Source of the DNA: Sporosarcina ureae
GTDB lineage: Bacteria > Bacillota > Bacilli > Bacillales_A > Planococcaceae
Length of the DNA: 64,000 nucleotides
Assembly (NCBI RefSeq): GCF_002101375.1
Contig: NZ_CP015207.1
Coordinates: 2,062,001-2,126,000, forward strand
Direction of reading: 5' to 3'
The translations under genes and the position numbers were made by a program. The first letter of the stretch is position 1, and each line of letters opens with the position of its first letter. Shown one piece after another: positions 51,891 through 60,660 of the stretch. The notes beneath the pieces were generated by a model. The model saw only the letters and a program-made list of their open reading frames with translations. It was not told where the DNA came from and made no database searches.

Positions 51891-54163
51891 TGAACAAAAA
51901 TATAAAATTGGCCATCTGGTCCGCACTCGTGACGCTTGTAGTGATCGCATTGCCGTCCATTATTCATTATGCGCCGCAGCTTGTTGGCAAGTCGTTTACT
52001 GATCAAGAAGAATTTACTTACAGAATGGAACAAGTATATGATAATCTGTCGACTACCGTACTTAATCCAATTGACCTGAAAAAAGCGGAGAAAGAATTAG
52101 TGGTTTCACGGGATGAAATTGAAGAGTACCGACAGCGATACGGTACACTTTCTGAACAGCTTGATAATATTCAGCAACAATATGATGAACGAATTACGGA
52201 TGCGAAAAGCAAGAAAAATGAAACCTTGCTATTGGCTCTAGTTAAAGAGCGGAATATGAAATTGGAAGACATTCAAAAGAACTTTAAAAGCGATCATTAC
52301 GTGGAAGACAAAATTCGTTTGGAAAAGGCAAATGCTTTAGCGCGTCAAATTAATGAGACAGAAAATAGCCAGGAAACGAATATTCCGATTGCCTACGATC
52401 TCGTTAATATTGAAACGGGCGAACGATTTTCTCGGGGAGATGTCGAGGTAACGGCACTCTTTCATCAAAAATTTACTGATGCAACAGGATATTTCAGGGC
52501 GAACTCGGCTGTGTATGACAATGGCTATTCCGATTATTCAATGGAACAAGACTCAATGTACACAGATGACGTAGAAGGAACCAGCACGGCGTATGACGAT
52601 GACTACTTTGATTATTCAATGGAACACGACTCAACCTTCACAGATGATGTAGAAGGAATCAGCAACCCTACGCAATATTTCGAAGGAACAGTTATTATTC
52701 CTGCAGATGCTACAGTGTCAGGGGAAATGGCCAAGGAAAATGATCAATTCATTCGTGGAAAATATATGATATATGTATTGTGGATTCTCGGTGTGCTTGC
52801 TCTCGCGGCATTGTTTACAGTTATGAAGTTTCAGAAAGAGTGGGTGCTCCAGTCAAGATTCGCTACCACGTATTCACGCTGGAAAATCGATGTGAAAGTA
52901 GTCTTTTTACTGTTCACTACGTTTATTCTGACACTTTATTTCCAATCGGCTATCTACAATATCTTCAATCAGTTTAGGTACCTAAGTTTGGGGACAATCG
53001 GTAATATCACCGTCAGTTTCTTGCTGGTTGGTGTACTGTTTACTTCATTATTGGCGTTTCAAGTTGTTCATTTATTTATACTATACCGCGAACCTGGACG
53101 ACTGATGAAGGATTGGCAGGAAAGCTTCACGATGCAATTTGTGAAAGATATTAGAGTCACGTTCAGCAATCGTACGATCGGTGTACAGTTATCGTTGTTA
53201 CTGATGATCTTTTTCCTTGCCGGCATAGGCTTGGTTGGTGGATTCATGCAACCGACGCTCCTAATCATCTACTTTTTCTGTGTACTGTTTGTCGCACTAC
53301 CAGCATTATTCATTTTCGTGAAAAAAACAGCTTATTTAACTCGTATATTGGCTGCAACGAATGATATGGCAGCGGGTCATCTGACGCAAGCGATCCCCGT
53401 CAAAGGTACATCACAGCTTGCGAAACATGCAGCGAACTTGAATAATCTTCGCGAAGGTGTTCGCGTATCGATTAATGAGCAAGCGAAGAGTGAGCGGTTA
53501 AAAACAGAGCTAATTACGAATGTCAGCCATGACTTACGGACGCCGCTTACTTCAATCATTACGTATACGGATTTATTGAAAGATGAGACGTTAACTGCGG
53601 AAGAACGCGCGAAATACGTCGGCATTCTGGATCAGAAATCCCAGCGCCTGAAAACGCTCATTGAAGATTTATTTGAAGTATCCAAAATGGCAAGCGGTAA
53701 TTTAGAAATGGTGAAGCAACGTGTGGATTTGAATCAGTTGATACAACAAGCATTGGCAGAACACGCGGAAGAATTCGTTGATCAAGATTTGCATATTCGA
53801 ACTACTTTACCTGAAGAGCCAGTGTTTGCGATGGTAGACGGTCAGAAGTGGTGGAGAGTACTTGATAATCTGCTCATCAATGTGTGGAAGTATTCGCTGC
53901 CTGGTACCCGAGTGTACGTCAATCTTCAGCAAGTCGGATCGAATGCACGTATCATCTTGAAGAATGTCGCGAAATATGAACTTACAGACAATACGGATGA
54001 ATTATTCGAACGCTTTAAGAGAGGCGATGAGTCGAGACAAACGGAAGGTTCGGGTCTCGGGCTGGCTATTGCTCAATCTATTGTCGAGTTGCATGGCGGT
54101 CGAATGGAAGTGGAAGTGGATGGAGATTTATTCAAAGTGACGATTGATGTCGTAGGTGGGTAA
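51890..54163 (+). CDS. Membrane sensor histidine kinase
   Basis: A 757-residue kinase. It has one N-terminal TM helix, an extracytoplasmic region of about 260 residues with a coiled-coil part (EIEEYRQRYGTLSEQLDNI), several TM helices between about 295 and 500, a HAMP-like linker, phospho-acceptor His547 in NVSHDLRTPL, the N-box NLLINVWKYS and the G2 box GSGLGLAIA. The outer region carries a 78-bp tandem duplication (52511-52666) giving two acidic, Tyr-rich 26-residue repeats. Start follows GAGGAGGA. Partner of the regulator at 51044. The signal is unknown. Confidence 0.9.
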   Translation: MNKNIKLAIWSALVTLVVIALPSIIHYAPQLVGKSFTDQEEFTYRMEQVYDNLSTTVLNPIDLKKAEKELVVSRDEIEEYRQRYGTLSEQLDNIQQQYDERITDAKSKKNETLLLALVKERNMKLEDIQKNFKSDHYVEDKIRLEKANALARQINETENSQETNIPIAYDLVNIETGERFSRGDVEVTALFHQKFTDATGYFRANSAVYDNGYSDYSMEQDSMYTDDVEGTSTAYDDDYFDYSMEHDSTFTDDVEGISNPTQYFEGTVIIPADATVSGEMAKENDQFIRGKYMIYVLWILGVLALAALFTVMKFQKEWVLQSRFATTYSRWKIDVKVVFLLFTTFILTLYFQSAIYNIFNQFRYLSLGTIGNITVSFLLVGVLFTSLLAFQVVHLFILYREPGRLMKDWQESFTMQFVKDIRVTFSNRTIGVQLSLLLMIFFLAGIGLVGGFMQPTLLIIYFFCVLFVALPALFIFVKKTAYLTRILAATNDMAAGHLTQAIPVKGTSQLAKHAANLNNLREGVRVSINEQAKSERLKTELITNVSHDLRTPLTSIITYTDLLKDETLTAEERAKYVGILDQKSQRLKTLIEDLFEVSKMASGNLEMVKQRVDLNQLIQQALAEHAEEFVDQDLHIRTTLPEEPVFAMVDGQKWWRVLDNLLINVWKYSLPGTRVYVNLQQVGSNARIILKNVAKYELTDNTDELFERFKRGDESRQTEGSGLGLAIAQSIVELHGGRMEVEVDGDLFKVTIDVVGG

Positions 54164-54172
54164 ATTGGTGTG

Positions 54173-54211
54173 GAGTGAGATGGGAGGAAATTCCTGTCTT
54201 ACTCTTTTTTT
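54173..54211 (+). terminator. Terminator of the two-component operon
   Basis: GAGTGAGA...GGAG pairs with TTCC...TCTTACTC, followed by TTTTTT. Confidence 0.8.
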
Positions 54212-54229
54212 AAAATTAAAAAGGAATTA

Positions 54230-54255
54230 GTTTAGTTTATGGCGAATACGGGTAT
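54230..54255 (+). promoter_or_regulatory. SigB-like promoter
   Basis: GTTTAG-N14-GGGTAT matches the SigB pattern with a perfect -10 box, 56 bases before the small acidic protein's ATG. Confidence 0.7.
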
Positions 54256-54310
54256 GTATAGAGAGTGTGGTCTATTGATTCTTGGCTGCATGAAAGGGAG
54301 GAATGGTTAT

Positions 54311-54673
54311 ATGACAATCGTTGACGGAAAGTATCCAAACAAAAAAGATCTAACTCCGAAATTGGAAGAGATTAATGAACAAAAGGGTGTAGTAGAAGAC
54401 GTAGTAGTACCAGACGAACTACCTCTTGCCGATCCAGCAGATTCTGATTCAAGTGTAGCATTTAGAGAAAATGCACAGGATGAAACGGGAGAACATAAAC
54501 CCTCCGCATACAGTCAAAATAAATCACCAAGCCAAAATTATCATGATCTGACACCCGGTGAAAAGTTCCCGTATGGAGATCAGGAAGAATATAATCGTGA
54601 ATACAACCATGAAGCGCATGACCAGTGGAATGAGCATAAGAATATTAAAAAGCAAGAAGAGAATCCATCGTAA
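54311..54673 (+). CDS. Acidic hydrophilic protein, probable stress protein
   Basis: A 120-residue, highly polar protein (MTIVDGKYPNKKDLTPKLEE..., tail rich in Glu, Asn, His, Lys). No TM segment, probably disordered. The ATG at 54311 follows AAGGGAGG; the longer frame from 54239 would start inside the SigB-type promoter and is rejected. Regulation by SigB is likely from the promoter. Confidence 0.72.
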   Translation: MTIVDGKYPNKKDLTPKLEEINEQKGVVEDVVVPDELPLADPADSDSSVAFRENAQDETGEHKPSAYSQNKSPSQNYHDLTPGEKFPYGDQEEYNREYNHEAHDQWNEHKNIKKQEENPS

Positions 54674-54676
54674 AGT

Positions 54677-54704
54677 CAGCCTGCCTAAGTGCAAGGCTGT
54701 TTTT
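54677..54704 (+). terminator. Terminator of the stress gene
   Basis: CAGCCT pairs with AGGCTG, followed by TTTTTA. Confidence 0.75.
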
Positions 54705-54728
54705 AGGTTAGAAGAAAGGGTGGAATGA

Positions 54729-55190
54729 ATGGGTGCATTGCAACAATTCTACATGGCGAGAGGTTATACATTAAGTCTCATTAAACGTGCAGACGATTAC
54801 GCGTGGGACGTTCAACCTGAAGGTTTTTCTAATACTGTACGGTGGAATGTAGGACATATCTATTCATTAACTGAAGATCTTCTTCACCGCGCACTGAATG
54901 ACTACCCAGTCGATAAGTTAGAGTGGACTGAATTCTTCGCGCCAGGAACGAGTCCATCTACTTGGCCGAGTAGTCCTCCAGTTGAAGAGGAGTTAGTCGC
55001 TGCGATGAAAGACCAAAGCAAGCGTATATCGAAACTAACCGAACAACAGCTAGCCCATCGATTGAGTACACCACTTTCTATCGGTAAATTCATTACGATG
55101 GAAACTGTCGATGAAGTTCTGCAGTTTCTTACTTGGCATGAAGGTTTGCATGCAGGTTTGATTGATGGCCTAATTAAAGCGAATAAGTAA
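54729..55190 (+). CDS. DinB family protein
   Basis: A 153-residue four-helix DinB/YfiT-like protein. The His residues that would bind a metal are visible in WNVGHIYS (about 40) and TWHEGLHAG near the end. Members include bacillithiol S-transferases and other thiol-dependent enzymes; substrate unknown. The ATG follows AAAGGGTGGAATGA. Confidence 0.85.
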   Translation: MGALQQFYMARGYTLSLIKRADDYAWDVQPEGFSNTVRWNVGHIYSLTEDLLHRALNDYPVDKLEWTEFFAPGTSPSTWPSSPPVEEELVAAMKDQSKRISKLTEQQLAHRLSTPLSIGKFITMETVDEVLQFLTWHEGLHAGLIDGLIKANK

Positions 55191-55200
55191 AATCCGATGT

Positions 55201-55243
55201 AGCTGTTCAGGAGATCGTAATCGATTTCGTGAGCAGCTTTTTG
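55201..55243 (+). terminator. Terminator of the dinB-like gene
   Basis: AGCTGTTCA...GAGATCG pairs with CGATTTCGTGAGCAGCT, followed by TTTTGTG. Confidence 0.75.
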
Positions 55244-55350
55244 TGTTTGGTTAAAAGTTTGTTGTTTTGCTTGCGGTGTAAGTAGAAAGCCCATTGTCCT
55301 CACTTCGGCGCTGGTGGATGGCTTTCGTTAGATTGTGTAGGGAAGCTAAT

Positions 55351-56785
55351 ACACTTCATTCGCAAAAAATAAATGATTAGTATCACAATGTTGCTGTTTT
55401 TTTTGCTAGAAACACAAACTAATTCACTTTCCCACAGTAGCGCAGGCACAACTGCGGGGTAGGCCGTGGCCCTGAGACAACTGGCAGGCACTATCGCCAG
55501 CTGGCTCAGGGCTGGAGGCAATCCCCCACGTGCCTGCGCGGGTCGAGAAAGCATACGCTCACTAATTTTAGTATCCAACAGCTAGTCGAGCGACGTCCCA
55601 ACCAAAAGTGAATAAGACCTGCAACCGCGTCGTTATTCTGCCAAATGCGTTTCTTAGTTGGGTAATGTAAAAAGTTCCTTGTTTTGCTAGCCTCTTAGCT
55701 GGATAGTGTGTAGGCCACTTCATTCGCGAAAAATAAATGATTAGTATCACAATGTTGCTGTTTTTTTGCTAGAAACACAAACGAATTCACTTTCCCACAA
55801 TAGCGCAGGCACAACTGCGGGGTAAGCCGTGGCCCTGAGACAACTGGCGGGCACTATCGCCAGCTGGCTCAGGGCTGGAGGCAATCCCCCACGTGCCTGC
55901 GCGGGTCCAGAAAGCATACCCTCGCTAATTTTAGTACCTAACAACCAGTCGAGCGACGTCCCAACCAGAAGTGACAAAGACCAGCAGCCGAGTAGTTGTT
56001 CTACCAAATGCGTTTCTAAGTTGGGTAACATTCGCAATTTCCCGGTTTGCCAGCCTCTTAGCTGGATAGTGTGTAGGCCACTTCATTCGCAAAAAATAAA
56101 TGATTAGTATCACAATGTTGCTGTTTTTTTGCTAGAAACACAAACTAATTCACTTTCCCACAGTAGCGCAGGCACAACTGCGGGGTAGGCCGTGGCCCTG
56201 AGACAACTGGCGGGCACTATCGCCAGCTGGCTCAGGGCTGGAGGCAATCCCCCACGTGCCTGCGCGGGTCCAGAAAGCATACCCTCGCTAATTTTAGTAC
56301 CTAACAACCAGTCGAGCGACGTCCCAACCAGAAGTGACAAAGACCAGCAGCCGAGTAGTTGTTCTACCAAATGCGTTTCTAAGTTGGGTAACATTCGCAA
56401 TTTCCCGGTTTGCCAGCCTCTTAGCTGGATAGTGTGTAGGCCACTTCATTCGCAAAAAATAAATGATTAGTATCACAATGTTGCTGGTTTTTTTGCTAGA
56501 AACACAAACGAATTCACTTTCCCACAATAGCGCAGGCACAACTGCGGGGTAGGCCGTGGCCCTGAGACAACTGGCGGGCACTATCGCCAGCTGGCTCAGG
56601 GCTGGAGGCAATCCCCCACGTGCCTGCGCGGGTCCGGAAAGCATGCGCTCACTAATTTTAGTACCCAACAGCTAGTCGAGCAACGTCCCAACCAAAAGTG
56701 AATAAGACCTGCAACCGCGTAGTTATTCTGCCAAATGCGTTTCTAAGTTGGGTAACATTCGCAATTTCCCGGTTTGCTAGCCCTT
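55351..56785. repeat. 363-bp tandem array, about four copies, each with a 100-nt hairpin
   Basis: The landmark TGATTAGTATCACAATG recurs at 55374, 55738, 56101 and 56464 (364, 363, 363 bases apart). Each unit contains a long inverted repeat running from GCGCAGGCAC to GTGCCTGCGC (55440-55539, 55803-55902, 56166-56265, 56530-56629), with an inner stem CCCTGAG.CAACTGGCG/CGCCAG.TGGCTCAGGG. In the half-unit after the hairpin, units 2 and 3 are nearly identical and units 1 and 4 share another variant. The ORFs seen here repeat with the unit and show no protein signature. Confidence 0.9.
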
Positions 56786-56808
56786 TTAAAACTCAACCTA
56801 AATAGTTA

Positions 56809-56844
56809 GCGCAGGTATAACGGCTATCCCCCACGTGCCTGCGC
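56809..56844. repeat. Truncated fifth copy of the hairpin
   Basis: GCGCAGGTATAACG...CCCCCACGTGCCTGCGC keeps both ends of the array hairpin but lacks its centre: a deletion relic at the array edge. Confidence 0.7.
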
Positions 56845-56892
56845 GAATTTGTTTTACTGCCGAAAAATATTCTGGTTTCTGTACCTACTCAC

Positions 56893-56912
56893 ACTCAGCC
56901 TTAAGTCTGAGT
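56893..56912. promoter_or_regulatory. Palindrome before liaI, candidate LiaR operator
   Basis: ACTCAG-C-CTTAAG-T-CTGAGT is a 20-bp near-perfect palindrome 80 bases before the liaI start, with a TATAAA-type -10 box between (about 56955). The position fits the LiaR site of other liaI promoters. Confidence 0.6.
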
Positions 56913-56991
56913 AAGAAATCCGCTATGGGACCGTCGGAGAAAGTGGGAATTCATTATAAACTAAGGATACAAATGAAGGGAGGACATCAAC

Positions 56992-57336
56992 ATGAAGAAA
57001 CTTGGATTAGTTTTACTAGGCATTATAGCAGGTTTAATTCTAGCGCTAAACATAGGTCCAATCATTGTTTTAGCCGTAACAGGCGCGATCGCACTGGTTA
57101 GCTACCACTACTGGAGAAAGAGCCAGTCGATGTTCGCGAAAGTAGTCTGGATGACGGTTTTGATCATTAGTGTTATCGGCTCGATTTCAAATATCGGCGC
57201 ATTCATCGGGATCATCGCGTTGATTGGAGTCTATTATGTATATCGCAAATGGAAAGACCGCAATGTAAACCCGAACGTCATATCTAATGACCCGTTCACA
57301 AACTTTGAACGCCAGTGGAATGAACTGACAAAATAA
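56992..57336 (+). CDS. liaI: LiaI-like small membrane protein
   Basis: A 114-residue protein with three to four hydrophobic segments and a polar tail (DPFTNFERQWNELTK). In Bacillus LiaI anchors LiaH at the membrane on envelope stress. The ATG follows GAAGGGAGGACA. It starts the liaIHFSR operon, with a 20-bp palindrome upstream. Identification rests on position and topology more than on sequence motifs. Confidence 0.82.
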   Translation: MKKLGLVLLGIIAGLILALNIGPIIVLAVTGAIALVSYHYWRKSQSMFAKVVWMTVLIISVIGSISNIGAFIGIIALIGVYYVYRKWKDRNVNPNVISNDPFTNFERQWNELTK

Positions 57337-57351
57337 AAGGAGAGATGCACT

Positions 57352-57984
57352 ATGAACGCATTTTGGCACAAATTGAAATATACAGTACAAGAAGAGTTGA
57401 ATGGTTTGATGGAAAAGCCGCAGAAGAAAGAAAATCCGCTGGAGTTACTGAATCAGTATTTCCTAGATGCGCAAAAGCAAACAGCGGAAATCGGTAAGTT
57501 GCTTGAACGTCAAGGAAGACTGAAAGAAGAATTAGAAACCGAATGTCAGGACGCGGATTTGATGGCGATGAAACGTCGTCGTCAGCTAGAACTTGCTGAA
57601 GTGACAGGAGATGCAGAGTTGATCGCGTTCGCTCAAGAAGAAGTAGAAGCATATGAAGGACGAGTTGCCCGTTTGTCTACGAGTATCCAAGACGCTACGA
57701 AAGAATTGCTGTCATTGGAACGGAAATTTGAAGAGATGAAGCATCGCGTGAAGGATATGCGTGTTCGCCAGTTACAATTGATGGGCAAAGAGAATGTGAC
57801 ACGCGCGCAAGAAAAAATGGATCGATTCGTTAAGCCCGATCAGTCATTTTCTACGCTTGATGACTTGCATTCGTACATCGAAAATCTGGGTGGAAGAACG
57901 AGAACGCCGCAAACGCACTCGTCAATGGAGCAACGTCTAGATTCTTTAGAGAAATCTAACGCAAAATCTCAAGATATTGTGTAA
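57352..57984 (+). CDS. liaH: PspA/IM30 family protein LiaH
   Basis: A 210-residue, almost wholly coiled-coil phage-shock protein homologue (NPLELLNQYFLDAQKQTAEIGK..., KFEEMKHRVKDMRVRQLQLMGKENVTRAQEKMD). It forms large rings that protect the membrane against cell-wall antibiotics. The ATG follows AAAGGAGAG, 15 bases after liaI. A strong hairpin follows. Confidence 0.92.
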   Translation: MNAFWHKLKYTVQEELNGLMEKPQKKENPLELLNQYFLDAQKQTAEIGKLLERQGRLKEELETECQDADLMAMKRRRQLELAEVTGDAELIAFAQEEVEAYEGRVARLSTSIQDATKELLSLERKFEEMKHRVKDMRVRQLQLMGKENVTRAQEKMDRFVKPDQSFSTLDDLHSYIENLGGRTRTPQTHSSMEQRLDSLEKSNAKSQDIV

Positions 57985-57990
57985 ACTATA

Positions 57991-58013
57991 AGAGGAAGCA
58001 TCGCGCTTCCTCT
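57991..58013 (+). other. Intercistronic hairpin between liaH and liaF
   Basis: AGAGGAAGC-ATCGC-GCTTCCTCT: a perfect 9-bp stem without a following T run. It may protect the liaIH mRNA end or partly terminate transcription, so that liaIH is made in excess over liaFSR. Confidence 0.75.
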
Positions 58014-58034
58014 ATCGAGAAGGGAGAGTATGGA

Positions 58035-58736
58035 ATGGCTAAGAAGGATTCTACTAAAGTTTCGGTATATGTGCTTGCTCTTTTGACGATTGCTTTCGTC
58101 GAATCCATGGTGTTTTCAAACGGTAATTTCATCTTCCTCCTTCTCGGTTGGGGATTTCTCGATTACGGTTATCGAAAACGTGGGAAATGGACAGCGATCA
58201 CAGGAATTGTCTTTATCGTAATTGCACTTCTGACATTATGGAGTGTGCGGCTGCTGATTTTAGCCATTGTCTTGTATATTATAATGAAGCTATGGAAAGG
58301 CATACCGGCTAGTGAAGTGTTTGGTGATTTACAAAAGCCTCGAGTTAGACGATCGCAAGGTATGTGGAGAAACCGCTTATTTTCGATCCAATCGACTCCG
58401 TTCGCGACGTATGAGTGGGAAGATATTCATATGCAAGGGTTTTTCGGTGACGTGCATGTCGATGTGACCGATACGGTATTGCCTAAAGGGGCTTCGTTTA
58501 TTTCGGTTCGGCAAATTTTTGGTAAAGTGCGTATTGAACTACCTTACGATATCCCAGTGCGAATTCATTATGCCACGCTGTACGGTGAAGCGAATATTTT
58601 AGGCAAGGCCCAAAAGCAATTGTTCAATGAAACCTTACAAGAACATGATGGCTATGAAACAAAGCGGCCGAATGATCCCGAGTTGATTATTTCGGTATTT
58701 ACTTGGATCGGCGATGTGGAGGTGCGTAGAAAATGA
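58035..58736 (+). CDS. liaF: LiaF, negative regulator of LiaSR
   Basis: A 233-residue protein with three to four N-terminal TM helices and a C-terminal LiaF/DUF2154 domain on the cytoplasmic side (GFFGDVHVDVTDTVLPKGASFISVRQIFGKVRIELPYDI). LiaF keeps the kinase LiaS off until lipid II-cycle antibiotics act. It overlaps liaS by four bases. ATG after GGGAGAGTATGG. Confidence 0.92.
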   Translation: MAKKDSTKVSVYVLALLTIAFVESMVFSNGNFIFLLLGWGFLDYGYRKRGKWTAITGIVFIVIALLTLWSVRLLILAIVLYIIMKLWKGIPASEVFGDLQKPRVRRSQGMWRNRLFSIQSTPFATYEWEDIHMQGFFGDVHVDVTDTVLPKGASFISVRQIFGKVRIELPYDIPVRIHYATLYGEANILGKAQKQLFNETLQEHDGYETKRPNDPELIISVFTWIGDVEVRRK

Positions 58737-59776
58737 AGGCAATCATTGGTCGCACCATTTTCTTGACGTTGATGTTTAGTTTGATCGTCGCGGTCTTTTT
58801 CTATTTGTTCATTGATGTATCGATTGCGGAATATCAAAGGTTGCTACTCGATACAGAAGCGGCGGATATGCCGTTGCTCGTTTGGTTGTTCACAACAATT
58901 TTCATCATCGGTTTAGGAATTGCTAGCTGGGTCAGCTTGAACAGTAGGATGAAAGAAAATATCATTACCGGAAAACTGCAGCATTTATATGCTAAACAGG
59001 AATTTACGAGCTCAAATAAAATGAAAAAACAGACGAATCGTTCCATTGAACAGCTTTATGAAGTACTCGAAGCACAGCGGAACAGTTTGCGTAAGATTAC
59101 TGATGAGCGTGTCGAGACACAAGATAAAATCATTCAGGAACGGATCATTCAAGAACGCCAAAGATTGGCGAGAGAACTGCATGACTCTGTGTCCCAGCAA
59201 TTGTTCGCGGCGTCTATGTTATTGTCGGCACTTGCGGAACAAGCGGAAGAAGGTCCGATAAGCAAGCCGTTATTGCAAGTAGAAAGAATGGTTCAACAAG
59301 CGCAATTAGAAATGCGAGCTTTACTTCTTCATTTACGTCCGGCAGCATTGCATAATCAAACGCTTGCGAAAGGTCTCGAAGAGTTACTGAGTGAATTGCA
59401 GGAAAAAGTGACGTTTGATATTACACATCGATTAGAAGATATCGAGCTATCTAAAGGTGCGGAAGATCATTTATTCCGGATTGCACAAGAAACATTGTCG
59501 AATACACTTCGTCATGCACAGGCGACGGAAGTAGAAATTTTATTAATCGAACGTGATGGATTGGCGATTTTGCGCGTGCAAGACAATGGCGTTGGATTTA
59601 AGCAGGATGATGGCAAAGGTGGATCTTATGGTCTGCAGAATGTGAAGGAACGTGCGATTGAGATCGGTGGCAGTTGTAAGATTGTCTCGGTACCTTCTCA
59701 AGGAACGATCATAGAAGTGAAATTACCGATTTTGAAAGGGGAGCTGGCGGATGATTCGAGTGCTGTTGGTAGATGA
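58733..59776 (+). CDS. liaS: Sensor histidine kinase LiaS
   Basis: A 347-residue NarL-family kinase with two N-terminal TM helices and a short outer loop (an intramembrane-sensing type). It has a HAMP/coiled-coil region, phospho-acceptor His150 in LARELHDSVSQQL, and HATPase motifs in DNGVGF and GGSYGLQNVKERA. It senses envelope stress through LiaF and phosphorylates LiaR. It overlaps liaR by 26 bases. Confidence 0.94.
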   Translation: MKAIIGRTIFLTLMFSLIVAVFFYLFIDVSIAEYQRLLLDTEAADMPLLVWLFTTIFIIGLGIASWVSLNSRMKENIITGKLQHLYAKQEFTSSNKMKKQTNRSIEQLYEVLEAQRNSLRKITDERVETQDKIIQERIIQERQRLARELHDSVSQQLFAASMLLSALAEQAEEGPISKPLLQVERMVQQAQLEMRALLLHLRPAALHNQTLAKGLEELLSELQEKVTFDITHRLEDIELSKGAEDHLFRIAQETLSNTLRHAQATEVEILLIERDGLAILRVQDNGVGFKQDDGKGGSYGLQNVKERAIEIGGSCKIVSVPSQGTIIEVKLPILKGELADDSSAVGR

Positions 59777-60383
59777 TCATGAAATGGTGCGCATTGGCGT
59801 ATCGACGTATTTGCAAATGCAACCGGATATCGAAGTGATTGCGGAGGCGGAAAATGGTCAGATAGGCGTTGAGAAAGCGCTGGATTTGCGTCCGGATATT
59901 ATTTTGATGGACATGGTCATGCCTGTCATGAATGGCGCCGAGGCGACGGCTGCGATTATCGCTAACTGGCCGGAAGCGAAGGTCATCATCGTCACGAGTT
60001 TCCTCGATGACGATAAATTATACCCCGCACTTGAAGCAGGTGCTGTCAGTTATATTTTAAAAACGTCCAACGCAAAGCGGGTGGCGGATGCTATTAGGGA
60101 AACTATGCAAGGGCAAACGGTACTCGAGCCCGAAGTGACATCTAAAATGATGACAAAAATGCGCGGTGCCCAGACACATGCCTTGCATGAAGATTTAACT
60201 GATCGTGAGCTAGAAGTATTATTATTATTGGCCAAAGGTAAATCTAATCAGGAAATTGCGGATGAGCTATTCATTGCGTTAAAAACGGTTAAGACCCATG
60301 TCAGTAATGTATTATCCAAATTGGAAGTCCAAGACCGCACTCAAGCGGTTATTTATGCGTTTCAAAACAAATTAACGGTTTGA
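59751..60383 (+). CDS. liaR: Response regulator LiaR
   Basis: A 210-residue NarL/FixJ-type regulator with Asp54 as phospho-acceptor (ILMDMVMPVMNG) and a LuxR helix-turn-helix (LTDRELEVLLLLAKGKSNQEIAD). It activates the liaI promoter. The start follows GGGGAGCTGGCGG inside liaS. No clear terminator follows before the DnaA-box region. Confidence 0.94.
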   Translation: MIRVLLVDDHEMVRIGVSTYLQMQPDIEVIAEAENGQIGVEKALDLRPDIILMDMVMPVMNGAEATAAIIANWPEAKVIIVTSFLDDDKLYPALEAGAVSYILKTSNAKRVADAIRETMQGQTVLEPEVTSKMMTKMRGAQTHALHEDLTDRELEVLLLLAKGKSNQEIADELFIALKTVKTHVSNVLSKLEVQDRTQAVIYAFQNKLTV

Positions 60384-60431
60384 TAGTCTATTAGTAAAAA
60401 TTTCAACATAGTAGTAGATAGACGATAAAAC

Positions 60432-60585
60432 TGTGGATAAACAGCATTTTTAATTAGAATAGTCTGAAGTCACGGACTTCTCCACAATCTATCCACGTAC
60501 TATGTGTATAAGTATTCAGTTTTATGCAAAAACGAAAAAGTATGCACATGTGGATAAAAAATATTCCGCCGGAAACTTATCCACT
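60432..60585. promoter_or_regulatory. Cluster of DnaA-box-like sites
   Basis: Within 154 bases: TGTGGATAA at 60432-60440 and 60549-60557 (both perfect DnaA boxes, reverse strand), TTCTCCACA at 60478-60486 (one mismatch), CTATCCACG at 60489-60497 (two mismatches), and TTATCCACT at 60577-60585 (one mismatch). They lie in the gap between liaR and uppP, with no other gene in it. Confidence 0.7.
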
Positions 60586-60660
60586 ATTTGTTACGTCATG
60601 GTAGACTGGGTAAAAGAAAATAGAATAGCAGAAGGGAAACCTTCGCGGAAAGAGAGTCAT

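Noticed and set aside
55829-56470. Two identical 92-codon plus-strand ORFs and matching minus-strand ORFs
   Set aside because: They recur only because the 363-bp unit recurs. They lack ribosome sites and protein signatures, and most of their length lies in the hairpin.
60502-60660. N-terminal extension of UppP by 53 residues
   Set aside because: It crosses the DnaA-box cluster and does not resemble the family; the ATG at 60661 gives the normal length.
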